Shown here one piece after another: positions 44,630-53,863 of a stretch of DNA of 64,000 nucleotides (positions within the stretch are counted from its first letter, which is position 1; each line of letters begins with the position of its first letter). The DNA is from Acidisarcina sp. (GTDB lineage: Bacteria; Acidobacteriota; Terriglobia; Terriglobales; Acidobacteriaceae). Position numbers and translations under genes: made by a program. The notes below the pieces were generated by a model, which had not been told where the DNA came from, made no database searches, and worked only from the letters and a program-made list of their open reading frames with translations. Where the stretch lies: the NCBI GenBank assembly GCA_035539175.1, contig DATLIY010000007.1, positions 1 to 64,000 of the forward strand. Direction: 5' to 3'.

Positions 44630-46021
44630 ATGGGCAAAGTATTGATTGTCGATGACGAACCAAGCATGCGGCGAATTCTGGCCACCAATCTGCGGATGGA
44701 TTCTCATGTGGTGGTCGAGGCATCGGGCGTGCTGGAGGCAAAGGCCATCCTGGAACGGGAAGAGTTCGACGTCATACTTACGGATCAACGCATGCCTGAC
44801 GGCGACGGGCTCGATGTTCTTCAAGCTTCGCAGCAGGACGATCCGACCACTTCCGTAATCTTTCTGACAGCGGTCGGCACATTAGAACTTGCAGTGACCA
44901 GCATGCGTCAGGGCGCCTTCGATTTCCTTACCAAGCCATTTGTTCCGGATACGGTGAGAGCAGCGGTGAAACGAGCCTGTGAGCGCACAGCACTCTTACG
45001 CGAAAACGCCGTGCTCAAGACCGCTGTACTGAAGCTCGAAGGCCCGGATCAAATCTTCGGAGATAGCCCGTCAATCCAAGCAGTGCGGGAGACAATCGCG
45101 CGTGTCGCTCCCATGGATACAACCGTTTTGATCACCGGCGAGACGGGCACGGGCAAGGAGCTCGTAGCCCGCGCCATACATCGAAATAGTCGAAGAGCAG
45201 ACAGGCCGTTTATCGCCATCAATTGTGCCTCTGTCACGGAGACTCTGCTGGAGAGCGAGCTCTTTGGCCATGAGCGGGGAGCATTCACAGGCGCCGACAA
45301 GGTTCGAGCCGGACTCTTTGAAGCCGCTCACGAAGGAACGCTATTTCTCGATGAGGTGGGCGAACTTTCTCCAGCGGCCCAGGCAAAGCTCCTCAGAGTT
45401 CTCGCCGATGGCGAGATTCAGCGCGTTGGCTCGACCAGAACCCGGCACGTTGATGTTCGGGTTTTGGCAGCGACGCTCAGAAATCTCAAGGACCGGGTGC
45501 GAGAAGGTTTGTTTCGCGAGGACCTGTACTATCGCCTTGCGGTCTTGCCCATCCATCTTCCTCCATTGCGCGATCGGAGTGAAGATATCGCTGGCTTATG
45601 CAACATTCTCTCTGCAAGCATTGCGCAGGAGATGAAGGTTGCCCGGCGAAGCGTGAGTCAAGCTGCGATCGACAAGCTGCGGCAGTATCCCTTCCCCGGA
45701 AATATTCGGGAGCTGCGCAACCTGCTCGAACGCGCCTATATCCTCGGGCAGCACGGAGACCTGCAACCGGAAGACTTCCCGTTAAATGTTGCCAACCTAG
45801 CCGCGCAGAAAGAGGAGGTGCATTGGGATGTCGATCAACTTGCCGCTCGTTTACCCGAGCATCTCGATCTTCGCGAGGTACTATCGCAAATAGAAATTGC
45901 ATTGATCGAGCGAGCCCTCAGCGCAACCGGCGGGGTACAGGCGGAAGCTGCGCGTCGCCTGAGTCTCTCCCGCAGTGACCTGGGCTATAAAGTCGCGAAG
46001 TACGCTTTAAGCAACCGATGA
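44630..46021 (+). CDS. NtrC-family sigma-54-dependent response regulator
   Basis: 463 residues: receiver (1-115) with D8/D9 and phospho-acceptor D52 and Lys near 104; AAA+ domain (~140-375) with GETGTGKE, GAFTGA (217-222, the sigma-54 contact loop) and LFLDEVGEL; and a Fis-type HTH (~425-460, EAARRLSLSRSDLGYKV). All motifs for open-complex formation at sigma-54 promoters are intact. It lies 9 bases after the histidine kinase and should be its partner. The upstream dyads at 41821-41858 are a possible target. Confidence 0.95.
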   Translation: MGKVLIVDDEPSMRRILATNLRMDSHVVVEASGVLEAKAILEREEFDVILTDQRMPDGDGLDVLQASQQDDPTTSVIFLTAVGTLELAVTSMRQGAFDFLTKPFVPDTVRAAVKRACERTALLRENAVLKTAVLKLEGPDQIFGDSPSIQAVRETIARVAPMDTTVLITGETGTGKELVARAIHRNSRRADRPFIAINCASVTETLLESELFGHERGAFTGADKVRAGLFEAAHEGTLFLDEVGELSPAAQAKLLRVLADGEIQRVGSTRTRHVDVRVLAATLRNLKDRVREGLFREDLYYRLAVLPIHLPPLRDRSEDIAGLCNILSASIAQEMKVARRSVSQAAIDKLRQYPFPGNIRELRNLLERAYILGQHGDLQPEDFPLNVANLAAQKEEVHWDVDQLAARLPEHLDLREVLSQIEIALIERALSATGGVQAEAARRLSLSRSDLGYKVAKYALSNR

Positions 46022-46304
46022 ATCGATCTATCCTTCCCTGTGTCCGGCTCTACGCGGGACGCTAATGAGAGATACTTCCTGCGCCTCTGCTTCTGCACGG
46101 AACATTGTCTGGAGCTAACTCATAAGCGCGTTGAAGTTTATGCTCTCGCCAGACATACAAACCTTGTACAATTCGCTGTTCCAACATACATGCACTTTCC
46201 AGGTATCGTACCGATTCACCCTCTTGTCTTTGGGGTTTGCAGCCTAGTGGAGTGCAGGAAACACAAACGCATTGTTCTTTTAACTACAGATTCGAGGTCC
46301 GGGA
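46022..46304. other. Intergenic region before the GH2 gene
   Basis: About 280 bases after the response-regulator gene. No gene, repeat or terminator stands out. It probably carries the promoter of the GH2 gene. Confidence 0.35.
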
Positions 46305-48215
46305 ATGACGTGTAAGCAAAGGCTGGTCAAGGTGCGTCGCAAGCTGTGTGTAACCCTCTTCTCCGCTCTGGTAATCCAGGCGGGGTATCTATCGGCGCAA
46401 CGCCCGGCGGGGTCGGGGGAAGTAGAGACGAACGCGAAGCCGCAGGTAGAGATCTTCACGCAAAACACCACGGTGATCGAGGGAGCGGACCGCCGGCCGC
46501 AGACTTCGCTCGACGGCGACTGGCACTCGATCGTCGATCCCTACTTTACCGGCTTGTACAGCTTTCACCATGAAGAGAAGAAGAACGGCTGGTTCCGCGA
46601 CGGACACTGGCAAGGGCTAGGCGACAATCACCTGCAGGAATACGACTTTGCAAAATCTCCTACGCTGCGCGTACCCGGAGATTGGAACACTCAGCGGGAT
46701 TCCCTTTTCTTCTATGAAGGCCCAATCTGGTATCAGCGAAATTTCGTCTGGCAGGGCACAACCGGGAAGCGCGTGTTTCTCCATGTCGGTGCCGCAAACT
46801 ACCGGTCCTTGTTCTGGGTCAATGGAGCCAAGGTTTGCCAGCACGAGGGCGGCTTCACCACCTTCGACTGCGACGTGACGCAGGCGGTGAAAGACGGCGC
46901 CAACTCCATCGTCGCCGCGGTCAACAACCAGCGCCTCTCCGATGGTGTTCCGACTCTCCAAACCGATTGGTGGAACTACGGCGGACTCACGCGCTCCGTA
47001 TCGCTGGTCGAGGTGCCGGAGACTTTTATATCCGGCTACGACCTTCACATCGATCGGCCCACACGCTCAAAGATTGAAGGCTGGGTACAACTCACGGGAG
47101 CAAAGGCCGGAGACAGCGTGATGGTTTCGATCCCAGAACTGCACGCGGAAACATCGGTGAAGGTGGACGAGACGGGCCGAGGCCCTGTGTCGTTTCCGGT
47201 TCGCGGCGTGCATCTCTGGTCTCCTGAATCGCCGACGCTGTACAAAGTGGATCTACGCGCCGGAGCCGATGAACTGCATGAGCAGATGGGCTTCAAGACC
47301 ATCGAGGCGAAGGAAACGCAGATCCTGCTCAACGGAAAGCCCGTCTTCTTACGCGGTATCTCGATTCATGCGGAAGCGCCCTTCCGGACCGGACGCGCTT
47401 CGACGGAGAAAGACGTAGATACGTTGCTTGGCTGGGCGAAGGAACTCGGCTGCAACTATGTAAGGCTGGCGCACTATCCTCATGATGAGAAGATGACGCG
47501 TGCCGCCGATCGTATGGGCTTGCTGGTGTGGTCGGAGATTCCCACGTACTGGGCCATCGAGTTTGAGAATCCCGCCGTGCTTGCGAAAGCGAAGCAGCAG
47601 CTTCATGAGGAGATTGAACGGGATCGGAATCGTGCCTCCATTGGCTTGTGGTCCATTGCAAATGAGACGCCCAACATCCCGGCGCGCACCCGCTTCCTGA
47701 CCTCGCACGCCGAAGAAGTGCGTTCGCTCGACAAGGAGCGGCTGGTAAGTGCGGCGCTGCTGGTGAGAAATGGCGCACCGAATGAGAAGGTCGTCGACGA
47801 CACACTCGGCGAGGCGCTGGATGTAATTGGAATCAACGAGTACATCGGCTGGTACGAAGGCAAACCGGAGTCTGCCGACGCCACCCACTGGACGATTGCC
47901 TTTCAAAAGCCGGTAGTCGTCAGCGAGTTCGGAGGAGGGGCCCAGGCCGGACTTCACGGCCAGGCGACGGAGCGCTGGAGCGAAGAGTACCAGGCTTCTA
48001 TTTACGAACATTCGTTGCCGATGCTGGCGCAAATTCCACAGGTGCGCGGGATGAGCCCGTGGGTTCTGATGGATTTCCGCTCTCCTTCTCGTCAACTCCC
48101 AGGAGTTCAGGACTACTTCAACCGCAAGGGGTTGGTTAGCGAGAAGGGCGATAAGAAAGCCGCATTCGGTGTGCTGCAGAAGGCTTATCGCAGCGGCTAC
48201 GGAAAGGCGGAGTGA
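46305..48215 (+). CDS. Exported GH2 glycoside hydrolase (beta-glucuronidase-like)
   Basis: 636 residues. A signal peptide (~residues 13-31, ending LSAQ) precedes a jelly-roll domain, an Ig-like domain and a (beta/alpha)8 barrel. Catalytic candidates are E454 in IANETP (acid/base) and E541 in VVSEFGG (nucleophile), the GH2 arrangement. The overall length and order best resemble beta-glucuronidase/beta-galactosidase-type GH2 enzymes, with sugar specificity uncertain. GGTCCGGGA precedes the ATG. Exported and probably involved in breakdown of plant or microbial polysaccharide. A terminator-like hairpin follows. Confidence 0.9.
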   Translation: MTCKQRLVKVRRKLCVTLFSALVIQAGYLSAQRPAGSGEVETNAKPQVEIFTQNTTVIEGADRRPQTSLDGDWHSIVDPYFTGLYSFHHEEKKNGWFRDGHWQGLGDNHLQEYDFAKSPTLRVPGDWNTQRDSLFFYEGPIWYQRNFVWQGTTGKRVFLHVGAANYRSLFWVNGAKVCQHEGGFTTFDCDVTQAVKDGANSIVAAVNNQRLSDGVPTLQTDWWNYGGLTRSVSLVEVPETFISGYDLHIDRPTRSKIEGWVQLTGAKAGDSVMVSIPELHAETSVKVDETGRGPVSFPVRGVHLWSPESPTLYKVDLRAGADELHEQMGFKTIEAKETQILLNGKPVFLRGISIHAEAPFRTGRASTEKDVDTLLGWAKELGCNYVRLAHYPHDEKMTRAADRMGLLVWSEIPTYWAIEFENPAVLAKAKQQLHEEIERDRNRASIGLWSIANETPNIPARTRFLTSHAEEVRSLDKERLVSAALLVRNGAPNEKVVDDTLGEALDVIGINEYIGWYEGKPESADATHWTIAFQKPVVVSEFGGGAQAGLHGQATERWSEEYQASIYEHSLPMLAQIPQVRGMSPWVLMDFRSPSRQLPGVQDYFNRKGLVSEKGDKKAAFGVLQKAYRSGYGKAE

Positions 48216-48248
48216 CTTAGAAGCGCGACCTGGAAAAGATAGACCCAG

Positions 48249-48310
48249 GAGGGCCTCCGGCGGGACAGCTTGATGCGCACGCACGCGTCATCTGGCGCCG
48301 GACGGCCCTC
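48249..48310 (+). terminator. Long hairpin after the GH2 gene
   Basis: GAGGGCCTCCGGCG (48249-48262) pairs with CGCCGGA-C-GGCCCTC (48296-48310), 14 pairs with one bulged base, followed after ~15 bases by a pyrimidine-rich stretch (CTTTACTTCCCTTTTGTTT). It probably terminates the GH2 transcript before sucA. Confidence 0.6.
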
Positions 48311-48383
48311 GCGTGGGGTCTTTACTTCCCTTTTGTTTACAAAGACTGGCATCGAGCCATACTTTCATTGATGATGGAAGGAT

Positions 48384-50882
48384 ATGGAGGCACATGCACA
48401 GATGAAGTCCCCCGACCCCGCCCAGAAACGCTCTTCCGTAGCGGCCCAATCGTCCGAACAGGTCTTCGATAGTTTTCGCCGATGGGGATATCTTCAGGCG
48501 CAACTGGATCCGCTTGGCCAATACCTTCTTCCTCGGGAGCTACCTGAGCTTGAGGTAACCGGCGAAGCAGCGGACCAGGCACGTCGCCTGTATTGCGGCA
48601 GCGTCGGGATTGAGTTCATGCATCTTGCAGATCCTGCGAAGCGCCAGTGGATCCAGGAGCGATGGGAGCAGGCTGCCCCGGTCGAAGACCAGCAGCACAT
48701 CCTCAACCTTTTGATTCGAGCCGATATCTTTGAAGAGGTTCTCCAGTCGCGCTATCCCGGCACCAAGCGGTTCTCGCTGGAAGGGGTAACGGCGCTGATT
48801 CCGTTCCTGGATGCAGCGCTGCAACAGGCAGCCGGCCAAGGCGCGCAGCAGGCTGTGCTGGCTCTCAGTCATCGCGGGCGGCTGAATGTCATGGTGAACA
48901 CCATCGGCAAATCGCCTGCGGCGGTCTTTTCAAAATTTGAGGATATTGACCCGCGCAGTGTTCTCGGCGGCGGCGATGTCAAGTATCACATGGGTGCGAC
49001 AGGCCAATGGAAAGATGGTCGCGGGAAAGAAGTGGACCTCCACCTGGTGTCGAATCCCAGCCATCTGGAGGCCGTCGACCCCGTAGCCGTGGGCCGCAGC
49101 CGCGCCAAGCAGAATCGTTTTGGAGACAAGGGAGAGGAACACGTGCTTCCTGTGCTGGTCCATGGCGATGCAGCATTTGCCGGCCAGGGTATTTGCGCGG
49201 AGACGCTCAACCTGACCTCCGTTGAAGGCTACGCCGTGGGCGGCAGCATTCAGGTCATCGTGAATAACCTCATCGGTTTTACGGCGAACCCTGAGGAGTC
49301 GAATTCCTCACGCTTCGCATCGGATGTAGCCAAGCGACTGCCGGTTCCTATCTTCCATGTCAATGCGGAAGATCCCGATGCAGTTGTTCGCGTTGCCAGG
49401 CTCGCCATCGAGTATCGTTCCGCCTTTCAGAGCGACGTTGTGGTGGATCTGATCGGGTACCGGCGTTATGGTCACAGCGAGATCGACGACCCCACCATTA
49501 CGCAGCCGCTTCGCTATGCAAAGATCAAGGGTCATCCTCCCCTGTACAAAATCTACGCAGAGCGAATCGGAACGGACCCTTCAACGCAGGCGGCGGAGAT
49601 CCAGGCCCAAATGATGGAAGAACAGAGTGCGGCCGGCCGGATGAAGAAAACCTCAACGCTGGTCACTCTGCCCGCATACTGGGCTCCCTATCACGGTGGC
49701 CCTTACAAGACAGTGGAGGTGCCGAACACGGGTCTACCAGCGGAGCGCATCCTCGAGATCAGCAAACTACTGACCTCGTATCCGGCGGATTTTCACATTC
49801 ATCCCAAGATGAAGAAGTTGCTGGAGCAAAGGGCCGAGATGGGGCGTGGCCGGCACGCAATCGATTACGCCATGGCGGAAGCCTGCGCGCTGGGCTCGCT
49901 GCTTCTAGGCGGAACGCCGGTACGTCTCAGCGGCCAGGACAGCAAGCGCGGTACGTTCAATCAGCGGCACAGCGTCCTGGTGGATGTTGAGACGGAGAAA
50001 TACTTCATTCCTCTGGCCAATCTTGGCCCAGATCAGGCACGCTTCGAGGTGTATAACTCGATTCTTTCCGAAGCTGCGGTGCTCGGATTCGAGTATGGAT
50101 TCAGCCGCGATTTTCCGGAGGCTCTGGTGTTATGGGAGGCTCAGTTCGGCGACTTCGCCAATGGTGCGCAGATCATCATCGATCAATTTATCGCGGCGGC
50201 AGAAGATAAGTGGGGGTTGCTGAGCGGCCTGGTTCTATTGCTGCCTCACGGTTATGAGGGGCAGGGTCCGGAGCACTCCAGTGCGCGAATCGAGCGCTAC
50301 CTGCAATTGGCGGCGCGCGACAATTTCCAAATATGTCAGCCCTCCACCGCGGCCCAGTACTTTCATCTGCTGCGACGTCAGGCGCTGCAGTCCTGGCGGA
50401 AGCCCCTGGTCGTCTTTACGCCCAAGAGCATGCTCCGCCGTCCGGACGCGGCATCGCAGCTACAGGACTTTGCTCGACCCGCATTCCAGAAGGTATTGCC
50501 CGACACGGAGGTGCAGCATGCCACGCGGCTGCTTCTCTGCACCGGCAAGATCGGACATGAACTACGCGCGGAACGGGCACGCCGGAAGGACGTCACAACC
50601 GGAATCGTGTTTCTGGAGCAACTCTACCCATGGCCGGAAGCGGAGCTCGTAGCGGAGTTGGATCGCCATGCGGAGGCGCACGAGATCGTATGGGTTCAGG
50701 AGGAGCCGGCAAACATGGGAGCTCTCTCCTTCGTTTTGCCTCGGCTGCGACGGCTGGCGCGTGGACGCCAGGTACTCACCGTCAAACGATCCAGCGCAGC
50801 GAGCCCGGCTACCGGTTCTTCCAAGGCGCATGCGCTGGAACAGAAGACGCTGCTTGCCGCCAGCTTTGGTGGCCGGCAGTAG
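48384..50882 (+). CDS. sucA: 2-oxoglutarate dehydrogenase E1 component, N-terminally short
   Basis: 832-residue thiamine-diphosphate enzyme decarboxylating 2-oxoglutarate for the TCA cycle. Features: SHRGRLNVMVNT, the ThDP/Mg2+ region GDAAFAGQG...NNxIGFT, RYGHSEIDDP, GQDSKRGTFNQRH and PHGYEGQGPEHSSARIER. Usual E1o proteins are ~930 residues and begin with a peptide (LYxxFLxDPxSVDxxW-type) that binds the E2 core; this protein starts just before the LDPLG block and lacks it. So assembly with E2 may differ or E2 may be bound otherwise. No sucB gene is adjacent. ATG at 48402 is an alternative start. Confidence 0.92.
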   Translation: MEAHAQMKSPDPAQKRSSVAAQSSEQVFDSFRRWGYLQAQLDPLGQYLLPRELPELEVTGEAADQARRLYCGSVGIEFMHLADPAKRQWIQERWEQAAPVEDQQHILNLLIRADIFEEVLQSRYPGTKRFSLEGVTALIPFLDAALQQAAGQGAQQAVLALSHRGRLNVMVNTIGKSPAAVFSKFEDIDPRSVLGGGDVKYHMGATGQWKDGRGKEVDLHLVSNPSHLEAVDPVAVGRSRAKQNRFGDKGEEHVLPVLVHGDAAFAGQGICAETLNLTSVEGYAVGGSIQVIVNNLIGFTANPEESNSSRFASDVAKRLPVPIFHVNAEDPDAVVRVARLAIEYRSAFQSDVVVDLIGYRRYGHSEIDDPTITQPLRYAKIKGHPPLYKIYAERIGTDPSTQAAEIQAQMMEEQSAAGRMKKTSTLVTLPAYWAPYHGGPYKTVEVPNTGLPAERILEISKLLTSYPADFHIHPKMKKLLEQRAEMGRGRHAIDYAMAEACALGSLLLGGTPVRLSGQDSKRGTFNQRHSVLVDVETEKYFIPLANLGPDQARFEVYNSILSEAAVLGFEYGFSRDFPEALVLWEAQFGDFANGAQIIIDQFIAAAEDKWGLLSGLVLLLPHGYEGQGPEHSSARIERYLQLAARDNFQICQPSTAAQYFHLLRRQALQSWRKPLVVFTPKSMLRRPDAASQLQDFARPAFQKVLPDTEVQHATRLLLCTGKIGHELRAERARRKDVTTGIVFLEQLYPWPEAELVAELDRHAEAHEIVWVQEEPANMGALSFVLPRLRRLARGRQVLTVKRSSAASPATGSSKAHALEQKTLLAASFGGRQ

Positions 50883-50974
50883 CCTTCATCGCAGCCATGC
50901 ACGACGATAGGGCCGAAGGCAACTCACAGTTGAATGGTGCAGTGGCGAGCGGCGGCGCCACGGAAAGGTTGGCG

Positions 50975-51322
50975 ATGATTCATATCAAACGTGTCTACGA
51001 CCCGGTTGGCGATTCGGATGGAACTCGCCTGCTCGTCGAAAGATTGTGGCCGAGGGGAGTAAAGAAGACCTCGCTGGAGATTCAGGACTGGCTTAAAGAT
51101 GTGGGTCCCAGTACGGAGCTGCGGAAATGGTTCAGCCATGATCCGGCTAAGTGGGAGGAATTTCGCAAGCGCTACGCTGCGGAGCTCAAGGCCAATCCGG
51201 ATGCGTGGCGGCCTATCGTGGAGGCTGCGCGCAAAGGACCGGTCACACTGATCTACAGCTCGCATGACACCGAGCACAACAATGCTGTTGCGCTCCAGGA
51301 CTTCTTGAAGCATCACATGTGA
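50975..51322 (+). CDS. DUF488 family protein
   Basis: 115-residue protein of the DUF488 family: MIHIKRVYDP, LLVERLWPRGV, WFSHDPAKWEEFRKRYxxEL, and VTLIYSSHDTEHNNAVAL. Family members are small soluble proteins of unknown function, some linked to heme or redox. AAAGG lies 7 bases before the ATG; the frame is open far upstream inside sucA but that part is out of frame with sucA and lacks homology. It lies 92 bases after sucA. Confidence 0.88.
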   Translation: MIHIKRVYDPVGDSDGTRLLVERLWPRGVKKTSLEIQDWLKDVGPSTELRKWFSHDPAKWEEFRKRYAAELKANPDAWRPIVEAARKGPVTLIYSSHDTEHNNAVALQDFLKHHM

Positions 51323-51509
51323 GCGCCGCTAAAGCCCGGAGCCGGCATCCCTACTGTGTTAGATAGATTTTCTACCGCGTCTCCGAAAGATCCAATTCCG
51401 CTTACAGTCGGCGCATCCCGTTGTCGCCAATCCGTCCTTCATCCCGCATCTGCTGAGTACCTGCCGCTCCACGCTCATGGTGCCTTGCGCAATCTCGCGC
51501 ATTTACGCA

Positions 51510-53210
51510 TCACTTCTCTACTGGAAGGATGACTCCTGAAGAAAGAACCAGGCGAAGTCCCATGTAGACCATATTGAGATGTGCGTTCTTCGGTGCGCCT
51601 GGTGCCACAAACCATGGAGCGCGAGTCAGATACGAATACTGCGTATAGAACTGCAATGCTCCGTGATACTGGCCTCGCCAGATGTCCTGCGTCAAATCGA
51701 AGGTAGGCTGCTGAATCGTCCGGTTATTGGTGTTTGCGGACCCTGGTCCGCCGTATCCGATGATCGTGTTGGGATGAAGCAGATTGGTAGTATCCCGGAA
51801 GAAGTTCCGCCCAAAATAATCTGCGCCGTAGTACGCGGCCAGCACGGTCTTTGGCGTCGCCTTCCACTCCAACCCCGCGGATCCGGCGGATGCATGCACC
51901 ATCGAAGGACTCACATCTGTTCCTGCTGCATTTGGACGAACTACCAATTGCGGCCCTGTGGCGACCAGATAGCGGGCGCCACCATCGGTCCAGTAGGCGT
52001 TGCCCAGCAACACCAGGTTCTTCATGAGGGCATAGTTTGCAGCGATCTCGCCACCTCCGCCAATAGCCGAGTGCGACGAGAAGGATGTCGCTCCGATAGG
52101 CACGACAGACGCTCTCGCCCCGGTGAGCAATCCGCCCATCTCCACGTGGAAGTGCCTGTCCGAAATCTTTGTATCGTAGGCAATCTTGGAAAGAATGTCG
52201 GGAAATAAGTTTGGAGCGCCTGCTTGCGATCCGTTATCGAATTGCGGGCTCAGCGTGGCGCTGAAGGCCGTCGGAAGAGCAACGAATCCGCCGATAAATT
52301 GATTGGGATCCTCAATGCCTACGCCCATGGACCAATGCTCGTTCGGGTGAAATGCAACACGAAATTCCGCGGCTCGGGAGTAGGGTATGCCAACTCCCAG
52401 GTTCTGATCTTCGTTGTAGGTCAGAGCCAGGTCCGCAGGCATGGGTGATACCCCATTGCGGTTCGGAGTCAGCCAACTCCAGGTCTGCCCCCCTAGAACC
52501 TCCCATCTTCCGCGCGTCACATCTGCAAAATACAGGCGAAGACGATTGGTTTGGCCGTTCACCGTCTGATACACATTGGGGGCTGCGTTGCCGCTGAAGT
52601 CAGCTTCGAAATATCCGAGCACGTGGTAGGGACCAAACTTGTCCGTAACCTTCAGGCTGAGGCGGGAGTATTGCGCCGTGGTGCGGTCTTCCGTCACGTG
52701 CCCTTGCGCAGTATTGCTAAACGGTATGGCCGCAAAGTTGGTAGCAATGTTGTTCTGCGTATTTGTCGTGCGGTAGATATTCTCAATGTCAACAAAGCCG
52801 CCAGGTGTGAGCTCGGCCCCGCCAATTTTGAAGGATAAGGGAGACTCTTTATGCTCCCCTTCTGCCTGGCTTTTGGGTAACTCAGCCATCTTCCCATCCG
52901 CGCGATATATCTCGCTGCGGGGCCTTGTTGAGACGGTGGAATGAATTGCCGCGTCAAGGACGTGTGCCACATTTTCTGCATTAGAGTCGGTGGAATCCTG
53001 GCGGGCGCTCAAGGCCTTCAAGGCGTCGATCTCCCGCTGCTGGGATGCTAATTGCTTCTGTGTCTCCAGAAGAGCCTCGCGGAGAACTTTGACCTCTGCC
53101 GCGATATCCGAATTATTCGGCAAGGAGGTGGAGTTTCCGGGACTGGTTTGCGCCTGCAACGTGCAAGGCGCTAGTAGTAGAAGCCAAATCGCATTTCGCA
53201 ATGAAGTCAT
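51510..53210 (-). CDS. DcaP-like outer-membrane porin
   Basis: 566-residue protein with signal peptide (~residues 5-21) and a coiled coil (~35-65, LREALLETQKQLASQQREIDALKAL), as in DcaP-type trimeric porins, followed by a barrel of many amphipathic beta strands. Barrel signs are GGFVDIENIYRTTN, YHVLGYFEADF, GGQTWSWLTP and the last strand MGLRLVLSS. Proposed substrates of the family are dicarboxylates and beta-lactams; here unknown. The ATG at 53210 has AGGGG 8 bases upstream. It is the only gene in this transcript, 653 bases downstream of the CheB-CheR gene on the same strand. Confidence 0.85.
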   Translation of the reverse strand: MTSLRNAIWLLLLAPCTLQAQTSPGNSTSLPNNSDIAAEVKVLREALLETQKQLASQQREIDALKALSARQDSTDSNAENVAHVLDAAIHSTVSTRPRSEIYRADGKMAELPKSQAEGEHKESPLSFKIGGAELTPGGFVDIENIYRTTNTQNNIATNFAAIPFSNTAQGHVTEDRTTAQYSRLSLKVTDKFGPYHVLGYFEADFSGNAAPNVYQTVNGQTNRLRLYFADVTRGRWEVLGGQTWSWLTPNRNGVSPMPADLALTYNEDQNLGVGIPYSRAAEFRVAFHPNEHWSMGVGIEDPNQFIGGFVALPTAFSATLSPQFDNGSQAGAPNLFPDILSKIAYDTKISDRHFHVEMGGLLTGARASVVPIGATSFSSHSAIGGGGEIAANYALMKNLVLLGNAYWTDGGARYLVATGPQLVVRPNAAGTDVSPSMVHASAGSAGLEWKATPKTVLAAYYGADYFGRNFFRDTTNLLHPNTIIGYGGPGSANTNNRTIQQPTFDLTQDIWRGQYHGALQFYTQYSYLTRAPWFVAPGAPKNAHLNMVYMGLRLVLSSGVILPVEK

Positions 53211-53863
53211 AGCAATAACCCCTGAATATCGGCTGCTCATTTTCCTCTCTCTCAGAGAGATCGCCAGTACAGAGAATCATCCCGCGGCAGACCAATCCAG
53301 AACAGAGCAAAAATGAAACACTGAGCAGGATCGGCAAGGTTTGATTCGCTTCCTGATCTGCTCGCATAGAAAGGTTCAGGCAACGCTGTCCGTCAAGCGT
53401 CAGGAAGCTGATGGCTACGTGGTCACAAGCCTTGAGTCGTTCTGGGCGAATGGATTGATGTCCGCCCGATTCGTGCCGAAATATAGCACGAGGAAACAAT
53501 CGCGAGCAAACAACTCAGCGCGACGGATCACACTCTACGAGAGCTTAGCTGGTTGAGATCGTGAATGAAGGGGCCACGACTTTCACGGAGCGGACATCAC
53601 AAGAGGAACGACGCGGTTGATGAGATGATTCCCTTGATCGTTAGCTGTGCACCTTGCGCAGCGAGCGCACGCGCCACTGTTTGATTCAGAAAGAAGCGGC
53701 GGCGCATGCTGCTGCCGTTTCTTTGAGAAGTGGCCTGCATGGAAGCGACTTCACCGTAATCGGAATCAGGTTCCTAGCGGAAGCCCTCGCGCCCGAAAGT
53801 TGCCCGTGCGCATGCTCTGATGCCTCAGCGCAGGATGTGACCTTTAATTCAGTGGCTGTCCCG
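53211..53863. other. Long intergenic region upstream of the porin gene
   Basis: About 650 bases between the porin start and the 3' end of the CheB-CheR-kinase gene. Short frames on both strands overlap each other and show no domain or ribosome site. No clear hairpin or repeat was found. Its length suggests room for regulation of the porin or a missed RNA. Confidence 0.4.
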
